Shown here: in pieces, positions 17,671 through 26,553 of the stretch
How positions within the stretch are numbered: the stretch's first letter is position 1
Layout of the letters: each line of letters begins with the position of its first letter
Origin: Nostoc punctiforme NIES-2108
Lineage (GTDB): Bacteria; Cyanobacteriota; Cyanobacteriia; Cyanobacteriales; Nostocaceae
Assembly (NCBI GenBank): GCA_003326195.1
Contig: LXQE01000029.1
Span: 107,171-171,170, forward strand
DNA length: 64,000 bases
Reading direction: 5' to 3'
Notes under the pieces: generated by a model
What the model saw: only the letters and a program-made list of their open reading frames with translations
Told to the model about the DNA's origin: nothing
Database searches by the model: none
Position numbers and translations under genes: made by a program

Positions 17671-18882
17671 CTATATATACTTGCGTCCTCTCCACTCACG
17701 CGGGGTGTGGAATGCAGATAAAAAGATTCGCAGCACAGCTAAGGGATCAGCCAAAGGAGAAAGCCAGAATAACCAGCTGCCTTTAGCGTTTGTGCGATCG
17801 TAGGAAGGTGCGATCGCTATTAGCATCGCAAAGCGAATCACCAACAGGAATAAATTCAGTCCCAGCAGCAAAAGTGGGGGAGTGGGCGAATATGAGAGTG
17901 GGAGAGAAATCAACAAAAAAGTCAGGACAATTAAAAGAGGTAGACCTTGAACAGATGTGAGTAGCCATAAATCTCCCCACAACTGAGAACGAGAAGTTGC
18001 ATCTTTGAGATCGAGACTCCGCCCCCATTCTTTCCACGTCTCCATCGCCCCTTCATACATGCGTACCTTTAACACTTTTGCGCCATCTAAAAAGCCCACC
18101 TTATACCCTTGAACAGCAATATTTCGTGCCAACGTGACATCATCACAAAAAGAACTTCTGGCACTGCTATAACCACCTACAGCAGCTAAAACGGAGCGAC
18201 GACACAAAAAACACTGCCCATTAGCCATTACCCGTTCTGGTTGCTCTGTATTGATCCCTGCTGGGTCAAATCGGTAAAGCAAAGTCATCAACAAAGCAGG
18301 TTGTAGCCAACACTCCCCAGGATATTTGAGGATGAATTGGGGTGAAAGAGAAACCAAATCATAGCCTTGTGCTTCGGCTGTCTTCACCAAACCAGCAACT
18401 AAACCAGGATGCGGTTGGATATCAGCATCCAGCCCCAGGAACCACTGACTAGCCTCCGAGCTATATAGAAAACCGTTATGCAACGCCCAAGGACGCCCCA
18501 CCCAACCAGAGGGTAAGGGATCATCTGTCATCAGGCGAAAGCGGGGATCTTTCTGCTGTGAGGCTTTTACTAAGTCGGGGGTGCCGTCACTCGATTTACT
18601 GTCTACAACCATAATTTCCCGAACTTCATAGCTTTGCTGACTTAAACCAGCCAACAGTGGGCTAATGCGAAGCGCTTCGTTCAGTGTGGGAACAACGATG
18701 CTAACCCTACCCAAAAGCTCAGGCGTCGGCTGTTGGGGTTCTATTGGAGGATGGCGTCTTGGTCCTTTTAACAGGCGCGAAAACAGAATCGCCGTTGCTG
18801 GTACTTGGATAAGTAACAATAAAAGAGAGATAGCGCTTTCTACTATCAAAGCGTTGTCTAATGTTGTCAAAATACTTAACAA
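17671..18882 (-). CDS. cruG: Glycosyltransferase family 2, probable CruG
   Basis: 403 residues. An N-terminal membrane segment (residues about 13-35) is followed by a GT-A family 2 domain with VSIVVPTLNEALRI, the diphosphate-binding LGLDADIQP motif and the acceptor-region SSFCDDVTLARNI. Two or three more membrane helices lie after residue 300. Next to cruF, this matches CruG, the 2'-O-glycosyltransferase that adds the sugar to myxol in myxoxanthophyll, known from Synechococcus. It is 121 bases downstream of cruF on the same strand, so they are probably co-transcribed. The sugar used here is not predictable. Confidence 0.85.
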   Translation of the reverse strand: MLSILTTLDNALIVESAISLLLLLIQVPATAILFSRLLKGPRRHPPIEPQQPTPELLGRVSIVVPTLNEALRISPLLAGLSQQSYEVREIMVVDSKSSDGTPDLVKASQQKDPRFRLMTDDPLPSGWVGRPWALHNGFLYSSEASQWFLGLDADIQPHPGLVAGLVKTAEAQGYDLVSLSPQFILKYPGECWLQPALLMTLLYRFDPAGINTEQPERVMANGQCFLCRRSVLAAVGGYSSARSSFCDDVTLARNIAVQGYKVGFLDGAKVLKVRMYEGAMETWKEWGRSLDLKDATSRSQLWGDLWLLTSVQGLPLLIVLTFLLISLPLSYSPTPPLLLLGLNLFLLVIRFAMLIAIAPSYDRTNAKGSWLFWLSPLADPLAVLRIFLSAFHTPREWRGRKYI

Positions 18883-19003
18883 TTAAAATTGCGACTATAC
18901 AAAATCAAATGGGCATGGGGCATGGGGCATTGGGTATTGTATTGGGTTTATTCCCTTCTCCGTCCCTAATCCTCAGCCCCCAGTCCCCTGTTCCCCAATA
19001 GGA

Positions 19004-19912
19004 TTATTTCAAGGCAACTTCAACCTTTGCTACTGTTACTTCTTTGGTTACTGGTTCAACAGTAACTTGGGTAGGTGTGGTTGAACTCCTTGACCATAGC
19101 ACCACAGCCGGAATCACACCTAGCAATAAGCCGAGTAACACAGGGATAGAGAACCCAGCTGCCAAGCTTAGTCCGGCGGCGAATGCAAAGTTAGTTAAAT
19201 AAACGACTAATGGCAGATTGAGTTGCGATCGCTCTAATTTAATCGAGGTATTTCTCCACAATAATCCTGCCACACTCATAAACAGGGCGCTAGTACCAAA
19301 CCAACCTACATAGTTCTGGTAAGGTGTTCCAAAGAAAGCTCCTGGTTGTTCCCAATACCAGAAGGGCAGAGAAGTTTGACTCATAGCCGGTTCAAGGGCA
19401 AAGTCCCAGCAAGTGAAGAGCAAAGCACCAATGGCTATCGCAGCAATATGGCGACCCCAACTGGGTTTTTGAGCCACTTTCAAACCAGTTCTCGCAATTA
19501 AGTAAGACGACAGCCCAACATAAAACCAAGATAAAGGAATTGTGAAAGGAACTAGCCCTCCAATTTTATAACCCAAGCCACTCAAGTAGCTATAATCACC
19601 AAATGGAAACCCTGTACTAGTTCCCAGTAGTTCACTACCCAAAGAGATAAACATAGCTGGTAGCATAAATGCTAGCCAAGTTCCTAATCCCAACGTCCGG
19701 TAGGCATAAATAGAGACAGCTACTGTCCCTAAGATGATATCAACTACACCGCCGCCAGCCATACTTAACTGTACAGCAGTTTCTCCTACCTGCGATAAGT
19801 TGAAAATTATTTCAGCATTAGGTACTACCAGTAGCATCCCTACCAGTCCAAAGGCTTTTGACGCGATATGACCAATGAGGCATACGCGTTCAGCAATAAT
19901 AAGTTGTTTCAT
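19004..19912 (-). CDS. cruF: Carotenoid 1',2'-hydratase CruF
   Basis: 302 residues with about seven or eight membrane helices, of the DUF422 carotenoid family. CruF hydrates the psi end of gamma-carotene to give the 1'-hydroxyl that CruG glycosylates, a step to myxoxanthophyll. Landmarks: GSELLGTSTGFPFGDYSY (about residue 90) and TCWDFALEPAM (about 168). It is the first gene of the cruF-cruG pair. The last 25 residues are a hydrophilic Val/Thr/Glu tail. Confidence 0.9.
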   Translation of the reverse strand: MKQLIIAERVCLIGHIASKAFGLVGMLLVVPNAEIIFNLSQVGETAVQLSMAGGGVVDIILGTVAVSIYAYRTLGLGTWLAFMLPAMFISLGSELLGTSTGFPFGDYSYLSGLGYKIGGLVPFTIPLSWFYVGLSSYLIARTGLKVAQKPSWGRHIAAIAIGALLFTCWDFALEPAMSQTSLPFWYWEQPGAFFGTPYQNYVGWFGTSALFMSVAGLLWRNTSIKLERSQLNLPLVVYLTNFAFAAGLSLAAGFSIPVLLGLLLGVIPAVVLWSRSSTTPTQVTVEPVTKEVTVAKVEVALK

Positions 19913-20296
19913 GATAATTCCTTAACAAGATGTGACACGCGGCTACTCGGCTGCTAACAGTTTACAAATCTTTAACTACTTTGTACCGCAATTCTCGACA
20001 AACTTGTTTGGCTTTCTTGTGAACAGCATAAAAGTCTATTGATTGAAGCTATAAAATATGATGCTAAACTTACTAGTTTAAGCCATATATTCAAAATCTA
20101 GATAATTTTATCTGTAAGAACTTCTGGTTTCTTGTCTCACTGATACCCGTATCGGAAAAAACTCCTTTGATACTGGGATATCCTTAAGGAAGGACAATGA
20201 TCATAAACTGAGCAAGTCCTCAAGCAAAATAAAGTCTTGAGTTACTACACTTATTTATGCGATAAAACCTTAATCCTGTACTAGAAATATAAACCC
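19913..20296. other. Divergent intergenic region
   Basis: This region separates cruF (minus) from the membrane protein gene at 20297 (plus) and must hold both promoters. It is AT-rich with no gene or strong palindrome that I could support. Confidence 0.5.
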
Positions 20297-20743
20297 ATGT
20301 CAATTTTGAAAAGAGTTCCTTGGGTGTCCCTGGCGCTAGTACTGCTGAGTTACAGTACTTTGGGCTGGGTAATATCAGAAACACGTGCTCCTATATTTGT
20401 GTGGGTGGCAACTGTAATTGCTATCTTGCTTTTAATCATAACGTTGACCGCTCCTTGGCCGAAGATGACATATTACTACAGTCTTTTTCTTCAATCAAAT
20501 ACCAGGGCTTTCGGCGTTGCCGTCTTAGCAGCTTTCTTATTCTTTATTATGATTGCCTGGTTTCGGGTCTTTCTTGATACTTTACTCATCATTTCAGCGA
20601 CTATATTAGTCAGGATAGACTTTCAAAGAGCAGGTCTTAGAGAAGGGTTAGCTTTTTCGACTGCCTCTATCTTTTCATTGGGAGGTTTAGCTTTGGGTGC
20701 GCTAATCTACAAGTTCATATATTCCCAAATTCCGTTAACGTGA
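20297..20743 (+). CDS. Four-helix membrane protein, unknown
   Basis: 148 residues, almost entirely hydrophobic, with four predicted membrane helices (about 8-26, 32-52, 68-100, 118-142). It contains no catalytic motif I recognise. It ends about 95 bases before a strong bidirectional hairpin shared with the MlaE-type permease. The family seems limited to cyanobacteria by its general look, but I cannot confirm this. Confidence 0.7.
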   Translation: MSILKRVPWVSLALVLLSYSTLGWVISETRAPIFVWVATVIAILLLIITLTAPWPKMTYYYSLFLQSNTRAFGVAVLAAFLFFIMIAWFRVFLDTLLIISATILVRIDFQRAGLREGLAFSTASIFSLGGLALGALIYKFIYSQIPLT

Positions 20744-20836
20744 TGAGTTATATCCGAAAAAGCAAGCCATAACTGGGTTGGTTTGTGCCAATGCTTTAGA
20801 AGCAGTATTATTTTCCCCCAACTTTCTTTGTAGCTC

Positions 20837-20868
20837 AAATTCCCAACTTCTTAGAAAGTTGGGAATTT
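20837..20868. terminator. Bidirectional terminator between convergent genes
   Basis: AAATTCCCAACTT pairs perfectly with AAGTTGGGAATTT around a 6-base loop; T or A runs lie on both sides. Confidence 0.88.
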
Positions 20869-20888
20869 TGTTCAATACTTACTTTGGT

Positions 20889-21695
20889 TCAAAATGCAGG
20901 CTGTTCAAACAGCAGTAGAGATAGGAAAAAATCCATAATAAAAATTGATACCCAACTAGTAACAACTGCTTTTGTTGCCGATTCTCCGACTTCCTTTGCT
21001 CCCCCTCTAGTAGTTAAACCCCAACTACAGCCAATGACAGCAACCAGCACTCCAAAAATAAACCCTTTTAGCAAAATAATAAACAAATCTGACGGTTCTA
21101 AAAAATTTCTGACTGATTCTAAAAATGTTTCGGGAATAATTTGGTAGAACTTTGATGCGGCAAAAACTCCGCCAATGATGCCTGTAACTAAAGCCAAAAT
21201 CGTCATCAAAGGCACCATCAAACAACAAGCAATTACTCTAGGAAGTACTAGATAATCAATTGGATCGGTTTTGAGCATATAAAGTGCATCAATTTGCTCG
21301 GTAACTCGCATTGCACCTATTTCTGCTGCAAAAGCAGAACCTACTTGTCCCGCCATAATACTAGCGGTCAAAATTGGAGCTAATTCTCTACAAAAAGCTA
21401 AGGCAAAAGCACCTCCCACTGCATCAACAGCACCAAATCGCACTAATTCCCTCGCCGTTTGAATAGTAAAAATCATTCCTGCAAAACCGCTGACAAGGAG
21501 AACTGGAGAGATAGAACCTGGCCCAGCGGTAACAAGGTGTTGCAAAATTTTGCGATAGTAGGTTTTCCCTTGGAGTAAATGTAGCCACACTTGACCAAAG
21601 AGCAGTATTGCTGCAAAACAGCGTGTAATTCCAGATTGCTCAAATTTTGTTTTTGGTTGCAATTTTATCGTCCTTACGACTGACTTTTTTTGCAC
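20889..21695 (-). CDS. MlaE/Ttg2B-type lipid ABC transporter permease
   Basis: 268 residues with about five or six membrane helices. The family signature EIGAMRVTEQIDALYML is at about residue 125-141, preceded by the conserved ELAPILTASIMAGQVGSA segment. Such permeases work with an MlaF-like ATPase and MlaD-like substrate-binding protein to move phospholipids or other lipids across the envelope; chloroplast TGD1 is a relative. The partner genes are not adjacent, which is usual in cyanobacteria. Confidence 0.9.
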   Translation of the reverse strand: MQKKSVVRTIKLQPKTKFEQSGITRCFAAILLFGQVWLHLLQGKTYYRKILQHLVTAGPGSISPVLLVSGFAGMIFTIQTARELVRFGAVDAVGGAFALAFCRELAPILTASIMAGQVGSAFAAEIGAMRVTEQIDALYMLKTDPIDYLVLPRVIACCLMVPLMTILALVTGIIGGVFAASKFYQIIPETFLESVRNFLEPSDLFIILLKGFIFGVLVAVIGCSWGLTTRGGAKEVGESATKAVVTSWVSIFIMDFFLSLLLFEQPAF

Positions 21696-21903
21696 ATTTG
21701 TTGTTATATCAATTTTCTAAAATAAGACTACAGATACAAATGGTGGGAACCCAGCCAGATGTAATCTGACTTTCTCAATTAACTCATGCATTGTGTGCTA
21801 TGGAGTAGCAATCTCTCGTTCGTCAAACTAGGAAAAGTAATTGAATCAACTCAAAGGGCTGAAAAATCTAATAATATTTCCCAATAATGTTAAACAATTT
21901 TTT

Positions 21904-22227
21904 ATGAGCAGAATTAAATACATAATATTTATGTTGCTATTAATACTACCTTTCTCCATAGTCCATCCGGCTTTTGCATCTGTATGCCGCAATTACGCTG
22001 CCTACGATGGTCTACGCCACCAGATTTGCATTCTCAGTATCAGCCGAAGTGCCAAAAATTATTGGGAATACAGGGCAATTGTTAGCGTAGATGGCATAAA
22101 AAGACCTACAGAGGTTCACAATTGTCGCGAACGAGTCAAGGTTCAAGAAGCTGGGACTGTTTTGCCCTTTGCGCAAAAAGGCCCTGGTGAGATGATATGC
22201 AGCTTTTTTAATTCTTCTCGGCGGTAA
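21904..22227 (+). CDS. Small secreted protein, unknown
   Basis: From ATG 21904, 107 residues. A signal peptide (positive MSRIK, hydrophobic core, then HPAFA-S) ends at about residue 26. The mature protein has four Cys, likely paired, and no known family. Its 3' end overlaps by about 20 bases with a candidate small gene on the other strand. An upstream TTG at 21841 would add 21 residues before the signal peptide and is less likely. Confidence 0.65.
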   Translation: MSRIKYIIFMLLLILPFSIVHPAFASVCRNYAAYDGLRHQICILSISRSAKNYWEYRAIVSVDGIKRPTEVHNCRERVKVQEAGTVLPFAQKGPGEMICSFFNSSRR

Positions 22228-22312
22228 ACACGCGCCAGATAATGAAGACGGTAAAACCTAGATAGGTGAATACTGTTAGCCATTCTTGCCAGCTACCAAA
22301 TGCATTGTTCAT
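22208..22312 (-). CDS. Candidate 34-residue single-helix membrane protein
   Basis: The minus strand encodes MNNAFGSWQEWLTVFT, then a hydrophobic helix (about residues 12-29) ending IIWRVFTAEKN. Size and layout resemble the tiny subunits of photosynthetic or respiratory complexes, though it does not match PetG, PetL, PetM, PetN, PsaM or PsbN as I know them. The gene is convergent with, and overlaps, the secreted protein gene. The ribosome-binding site is weak. Confidence 0.45.
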   Translation of the reverse strand: MNNAFGSWQEWLTVFTYLGFTVFIIWRVFTAEKN

Positions 22313-22717
22313 CAGCAAAAGCCGGAAAATTAATATTTATCAATCCTACACGCTGATGTTACCAGTAGGTTGCTGTATTTTAGGAGATCAAAGAAGACTA
22401 GTCAAAAATTCTTAGCTAATTTTCCGGAATGGGTAACAATGGCATGGTAGTAAATATCAGAGCATCGATATTATACTGAACCTCTATAACTAACCTTCGG
22501 GGAATATATCCCCATTGTTTTCCCTCAAAAACCCGGTTTTAATGACCGGGTTTTTGGTGTTTATACTAAGTATACAGGCGAGCAAGTCAGGGACAGAGGG
22601 ATGCCTACGCCAACGCAGCACTTCTTTAAACTGTCTAAGTATCAAATAAAACTATTGTCCAGAAACTTTTAAGAGATTTTACTGGTCTGGTTCTCCAAAT
22701 TCTGCAAAAATCAACCA
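22313..22717. other. Intergenic region with inverted repeats
   Basis: CCGGAAAATTA (22322-22332) recurs inverted and exact as TAATTTTCCGG (22417-22427), giving a potential stem with an 84-base loop region. A terminator-like hairpin follows at 22527. Together these could bound a small RNA. No protein gene is supported apart from the small frame that ends here. Confidence 0.4.
22527..22555. terminator. Terminator-like hairpin
   Basis: AAAAACCCGGT pairs exactly with ACCGGGTTTTT around a 7-base loop, with T on the plus strand and T on the minus strand. The transcript it ends is not obvious: the nearest upstream plus-strand gene stops 300 bases earlier. Confidence 0.75.
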
Positions 22718-24145
22718 ATGTCATCTTCTGCTCAAGGTATTCCCGGATTACCTGATTTGACGCATCCGATTGAGCTTGTTCAATTTGGAACCCAGGCGCT
22801 CAAAGCTTCACTGTTATTAGTATTTTTGATCGTAGCTTTAGGAGTTGCGATCGCACTCATCAGTTTTTCTCTCCGTCGCAGCCAGCCGGAACAATTTATA
22901 TTCATTGGCGAATGGGCTGTTCGTTATTCCCAACTGTTGCGGGGATTACAGCATTTAACTCTAATATTAGTCCTGTTAGTTCCGGGATTTTTCCTCTGTT
23001 CGACTTTGAGCAATCGCTATCACTACTGGGAACAAACAAAGGTGGCTCAAGTCGCTGAAAGTGTCGCAGGTGAAAAGCTCGAACAATCTGCCCCGCAAGT
23101 CCGTTACACTATCCAGGAGCCATATTCCTATACCACGCAAAGCAATGGCAAAATAGTCAAAGTCAATGATACGCGAGAAATCAATCGTTTCTTAACGCTG
23201 GGGGGTTCGCAAATTCAAGTCAAGCTAGACCAAAGCGTAGATGTTCCAGGTCGCAGTTCAATTTATCGCGTGGAATACACTGCTGATTATAAAGTAGTTA
23301 ACCAACTCAAGGATATTAATAATTTCTTTTTTGAAGCATCGCCACCTAATGGCTACACACTGCTTGCTGGCTACAAAGTAGAGCGTAACGGTACTAGGCT
23401 ACAACAAACCAATCTGGGAGATTATGGCTTTCCCTTCCAGCTGCAACCAGGAGAAGAAACCACCTTTAGAGTCACCTATCAGGCTCAAGGCGGGCCTCGC
23501 TGGGTTTACAGTGCCGCAGGACAGTTGCTTTCTAATTTTCGCCTCACAGCAATTGCCAACTTTGCTCCGGCTGATTTTGCTAGTGGTGTTGTACCGAATG
23601 AGATTAAAGTTAATGGGCGTAGTACTCAGTTTACTTGGAAATTTGACGATAATGTTTCAGTGAAAAATCCATTTGGAGTGTTTACTAACACTGACCCCAT
23701 TCGTCATACTGGCATCATTCCCCGGCTTTTATTACTAGCACCGGCAATATTTTTGTGGTGGATATTGTTGTTATATTTGTCACTGCCAATGAGTTTCAGA
23801 AATATTGCGATCGCTGGTAGTATTTTCTTTGCTTGTCTGTTGACTTTGACCTATCTAGCTCGCGTTATCAATGCTCAGTTGGCTTGGACTTTAATTTCCA
23901 TCATTTTACTAATTTTAACATGGGGATTGGGAGCTAGCCGCAGTGCTTCCCTGGCTGCGATCGTCGCCACTATTGCTGGAGCAGTGCTACCAATTTTTGG
24001 ATTATTAGTACCGTTTAGCGGACTAACTCTTAGTTTAGCGGGTTTGCTCTCAGCGGTTTGGCTAGCAGTTCGTCACTGGTATGGCTGGTACAGTTTGCAC
24101 CCAGAAGATCAAAAATTGCAGACTCAAAAAAATGCTAAAGATTAG
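22718..24145 (+). CDS. Membrane protein with large extracytoplasmic domain, unknown
   Basis: 475 residues. Two N-terminal membrane helices (about 27-50 and 75-98) are followed by a beta-rich soluble domain of about 220 residues and a C-terminal set of about five or six helices (residues 335-455). The layout recalls inner membrane protein CreD, but no diagnostic motif is seen, so I leave it unnamed. It is followed by two candidate small membrane proteins on the same strand. Confidence 0.7.
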   Translation: MSSSAQGIPGLPDLTHPIELVQFGTQALKASLLLVFLIVALGVAIALISFSLRRSQPEQFIFIGEWAVRYSQLLRGLQHLTLILVLLVPGFFLCSTLSNRYHYWEQTKVAQVAESVAGEKLEQSAPQVRYTIQEPYSYTTQSNGKIVKVNDTREINRFLTLGGSQIQVKLDQSVDVPGRSSIYRVEYTADYKVVNQLKDINNFFFEASPPNGYTLLAGYKVERNGTRLQQTNLGDYGFPFQLQPGEETTFRVTYQAQGGPRWVYSAAGQLLSNFRLTAIANFAPADFASGVVPNEIKVNGRSTQFTWKFDDNVSVKNPFGVFTNTDPIRHTGIIPRLLLLAPAIFLWWILLLYLSLPMSFRNIAIAGSIFFACLLTLTYLARVINAQLAWTLISIILLILTWGLGASRSASLAAIVATIAGAVLPIFGLLVPFSGLTLSLAGLLSAVWLAVRHWYGWYSLHPEDQKLQTQKNAKD

Positions 24146-24187
24146 ATGATTCCGCTATGATTAGCGAAGTTTTAGCAAATAACATTT

Positions 24188-24295
24188 ATGGATAACGATT
24201 TACTCGCTTTCTTTGCGGTTGCTGGGTTGCTCATTCTCTATCTTATCTTCTCAGCCTTAACTGAAATGGGAACTAAATTGCCTTGGAAGAAATAA
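24188..24295 (+). CDS. Candidate 35-residue membrane protein
   Basis: MDNDLLAFFAVAGLLILYL continues through one hydrophobic helix and ends in a polar tail (EMGTKLPWKK), consistent with positive-inside topology at the C-terminus. It lies 42 bases after the large membrane protein gene on the same strand. I do not recognise it. Similar tiny proteins are subunits of NDH-1 and photosystems, so function there is possible but unproven. Confidence 0.45.
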   Translation: MDNDLLAFFAVAGLLILYLIFSALTEMGTKLPWKK

Positions 24296-24401
24296 GCTGA
24301 TGGGCTAAAAAGTTTATACTTTTAAATCTCATTGGGCTTGGAAAAAAAAGTAAACATGCTTTAGGCTTGGTTAATATATTTATTCTTCAAGATAGTTCCA
24401 A

Positions 24402-24512
24402 ATGCACGATCCACAAAAGAACCACATTAAAGTTGAGCCGGCAACCCTCGTTTTGATTGTATCTGCCTTAATACTCTTCCCTCTACTGGTTGTTGGCTTT
24501 TTCTCACAGTGA
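24402..24512 (+). CDS. Candidate 36-residue membrane protein
   Basis: The frame encodes a polar, basic start (MHDPQKNHIKVEPA) followed by a single hydrophobic helix (TLVLIVSALILFPLLVVGFF) and a stop. A perfect bidirectional terminator begins 23 bases downstream, which supports a real transcript end. Topology is opposite to that of the small protein at 24188. The family is unknown. Confidence 0.45.
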   Translation: MHDPQKNHIKVEPATLVLIVSALILFPLLVVGFFSQ

Positions 24513-24535
24513 AGTTAGCACGATGCTCTTTTTCT

Positions 24536-24566
24536 CAGGTGCGTTAAGTTACTGTTAACGCACCTG
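24536..24566. terminator. Bidirectional terminator
   Basis: CAGGTGCGTTAA pairs perfectly with TTAACGCACCTG around a 7-base loop. It separates the small plus-strand gene from the convergent aminotransferase gene. Confidence 0.85.
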
Positions 24567-24579
24567 ACTTAGATCAAAA

Positions 24580-25728
24580 CTACTTAGGCAAAACCTGCCG
24601 TAGTGCAGCTAAAAGTTGGTCAACACTTTCCTTTCGACTATTAAAGCCCATCAATCCTACACGCCAAACTTTTCCAGCGAGTTCGCCAAGACCACCGCCA
24701 ATTTCAATATTATGTTCATTGAGTAATTGCCGAGCGATCGCTTTACCATCTACCCCGGCTGGAATACGGACAGTGGTAAGCGTTGGCAGTCTATACTCTT
24801 GCTCAACGTGCATACTCAGTCCTAAATTCTCTAAACCTTCCCAGAGATATTCTACGTTCTTTTGATGCCGCTGCCAGGAATTTGCTAATCCCTCTTCTGC
24901 AAGCAAACGTAGTGCTTCCCGCAATGCATAGTATAAATTAATCGGTGCTGTGTGGTGATAGGTGCGTTCAGCGCCCCAATACTTGCCCAGCAACAACATA
25001 TCTAAATACCAGTTTGCAACTTTCGTTTGCCGCTGTTGCAATTTCTCAACTGCACGCGCACTCATTGTAAAGGGAGAAGCACCAGGTGGGCAACCTAACC
25101 CTTTTTGGCTACAACTATAGGCTAAATCAACTCCCCAAGCATCCAAAAACAAGGGGACACCACCCAAACTTGTCACCGTATCCACTAGTAACAAAGTGCC
25201 AAATTCACGACACAAATCAGCGACCCCTTCCAAAGGTTGACGTGCGCCGGTGGAAGTTTCGGCATGAACTAGAGCTAAGATAGCTGGACGATGAGTTTGT
25301 AAGGCAGTTTGGAGTTCATCCAAGTTGAAGACTTGTCCCCAAGGTTTGGTAATGGTTCGCACATCAGCGCCATAACGTCCAGCCATATCCACAAGGCGAT
25401 TACCAAAGTAACCAGCTACACCAATTAAAACTACATCATCGGGTTCTACAGCATTGGCGATGGTTGCTTCCATTGCGGCTGTTCCCGTACCGCTGACTGC
25501 AATGGTAAGTGAGTTTTCTGTTTGCCATACGTAGCGTAGCAACGACTGAATTTCATCCATGAGTGCGAGAAAAGCTGGGTCAAGATGCCCAACGGGTGAA
25601 GTATTCATCGCTTGGAGAACTGTGGGATGGGCATTAGATGGCCCTGGCCCCAACAGCAGACGGGATGGAATTTCTAGCGGCGTGAGTTGCAAGCGCCCGG
25701 AGTCGTTAATTGAAATTGTTTGCGTCAT
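24580..25728 (-). CDS. Class V PLP-dependent aminotransferase (alanine-glyoxylate type)
   Basis: 382 residues of the AGT/serine-pyruvate aminotransferase group, also annotated in cyanobacteria as the small subunit of soluble hydrogenase, an old name with no hydrogenase motif behind it. Landmarks: LLLGPGPSNAHP, SGTGTAAMEA, LVDTVTSLGG and the PLP lysine in YSCSQKGLGCPPG (about residue 205). It probably transaminates glyoxylate in photorespiratory metabolism. It is encoded alone, with its own upstream gap and a shared terminator. Confidence 0.9.
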   Translation of the reverse strand: MTQTISINDSGRLQLTPLEIPSRLLLGPGPSNAHPTVLQAMNTSPVGHLDPAFLALMDEIQSLLRYVWQTENSLTIAVSGTGTAAMEATIANAVEPDDVVLIGVAGYFGNRLVDMAGRYGADVRTITKPWGQVFNLDELQTALQTHRPAILALVHAETSTGARQPLEGVADLCREFGTLLLVDTVTSLGGVPLFLDAWGVDLAYSCSQKGLGCPPGASPFTMSARAVEKLQQRQTKVANWYLDMLLLGKYWGAERTYHHTAPINLYYALREALRLLAEEGLANSWQRHQKNVEYLWEGLENLGLSMHVEQEYRLPTLTTVRIPAGVDGKAIARQLLNEHNIEIGGGLGELAGKVWRVGLMGFNSRKESVDQLLAALRQVLPK

Positions 25729-25899
25729 AAATCTGTCTTTGCCTAGATGATACTTACCGGATCATAGAGCGAACGCATCACCGATGTTTGAGTGAATCTG
25801 TCATTTGCCAGAAGATGCGATTACGGCAAAGTATTACAGTGATTCAAAATGTGTGAGAGTATATTTATTCACTCACCTGGAGACACTGGAGACACAATT

Positions 25900-26289
25900 A
25901 TGGTTTTTGCTGGCAAACGACCAAATAATTTAGGTATTAGCAACGGTAAATTAGCATCTTGCCCTAATTCCCCCAATTGCGTTTCTAGTCAGAGTACAGA
26001 TGCATCTCACCAAATTGCACCACTGACTTTTACATCTACTCCAGAAAAAGCGATTACTAATCTTAAACAGATTATTGAGTCTTTACCAAGAACCAAAATC
26101 ATTACCGAAAGCCAAGATTATTTATATGCAGAATTTAAAAGTGCTTTACTGGGATTTGTGGATGATGTAGAATTCTATCTAGACCGGAATGCCAATGTTA
26201 TCCATGTGCGTTCAGCTTCACGTTTAGGTCAGAGCGATTTGGGTGTTAATCGTCAACGAATAGAGACGATTAGAGCTAAGTTCAAGTAA
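25900..26289 (+). CDS. DUF1499 domain protein
   Basis: From ATG 25900 (GGAG 15 bases before) the product has about 129 residues. An alternative ATG at 25849 adds 17. The family marks are LASCPNSPNCVSSQ near the N-terminus (two Cys) and VDDVEFYLD with IHVRSASRLGQSDLGVNRQRI at the C-terminus. DUF1499 proteins are widespread and without known function. There is no signal peptide. It is transcribed away from the aminotransferase gene. Confidence 0.88.
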   Translation: MVFAGKRPNNLGISNGKLASCPNSPNCVSSQSTDASHQIAPLTFTSTPEKAITNLKQIIESLPRTKIITESQDYLYAEFKSALLGFVDDVEFYLDRNANVIHVRSASRLGQSDLGVNRQRIETIRAKFK

Positions 26290-26553
26290 TTTATAATTGA
26301 ACTAAGGACTGGAAATTAAAGACTGGGAAGATAAGTAAGTAGTTGGACTAAATCAATTACACAATGTCATTACGAGTGAAACATTCGCAGAGTATTGGAT
26401 TGATTCACTGAGTTTGTAATGTTTGTAAATATTTTGTCCACCTACTTATGTGGATTCAGCTCCCAGTCAAATCTGAAATGACGATTGTGTGGTGTGGTGT
26501 TTCACCAAAAATGATGAATTACGAATTAGTTAAACTTTGCGATCGCAATATTT

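Noticed and set aside
24580..25728. Soluble hydrogenase subunit
   Set aside because: The protein has clear class V aminotransferase motifs with a PLP lysine and no metal or iron-sulfur motifs.
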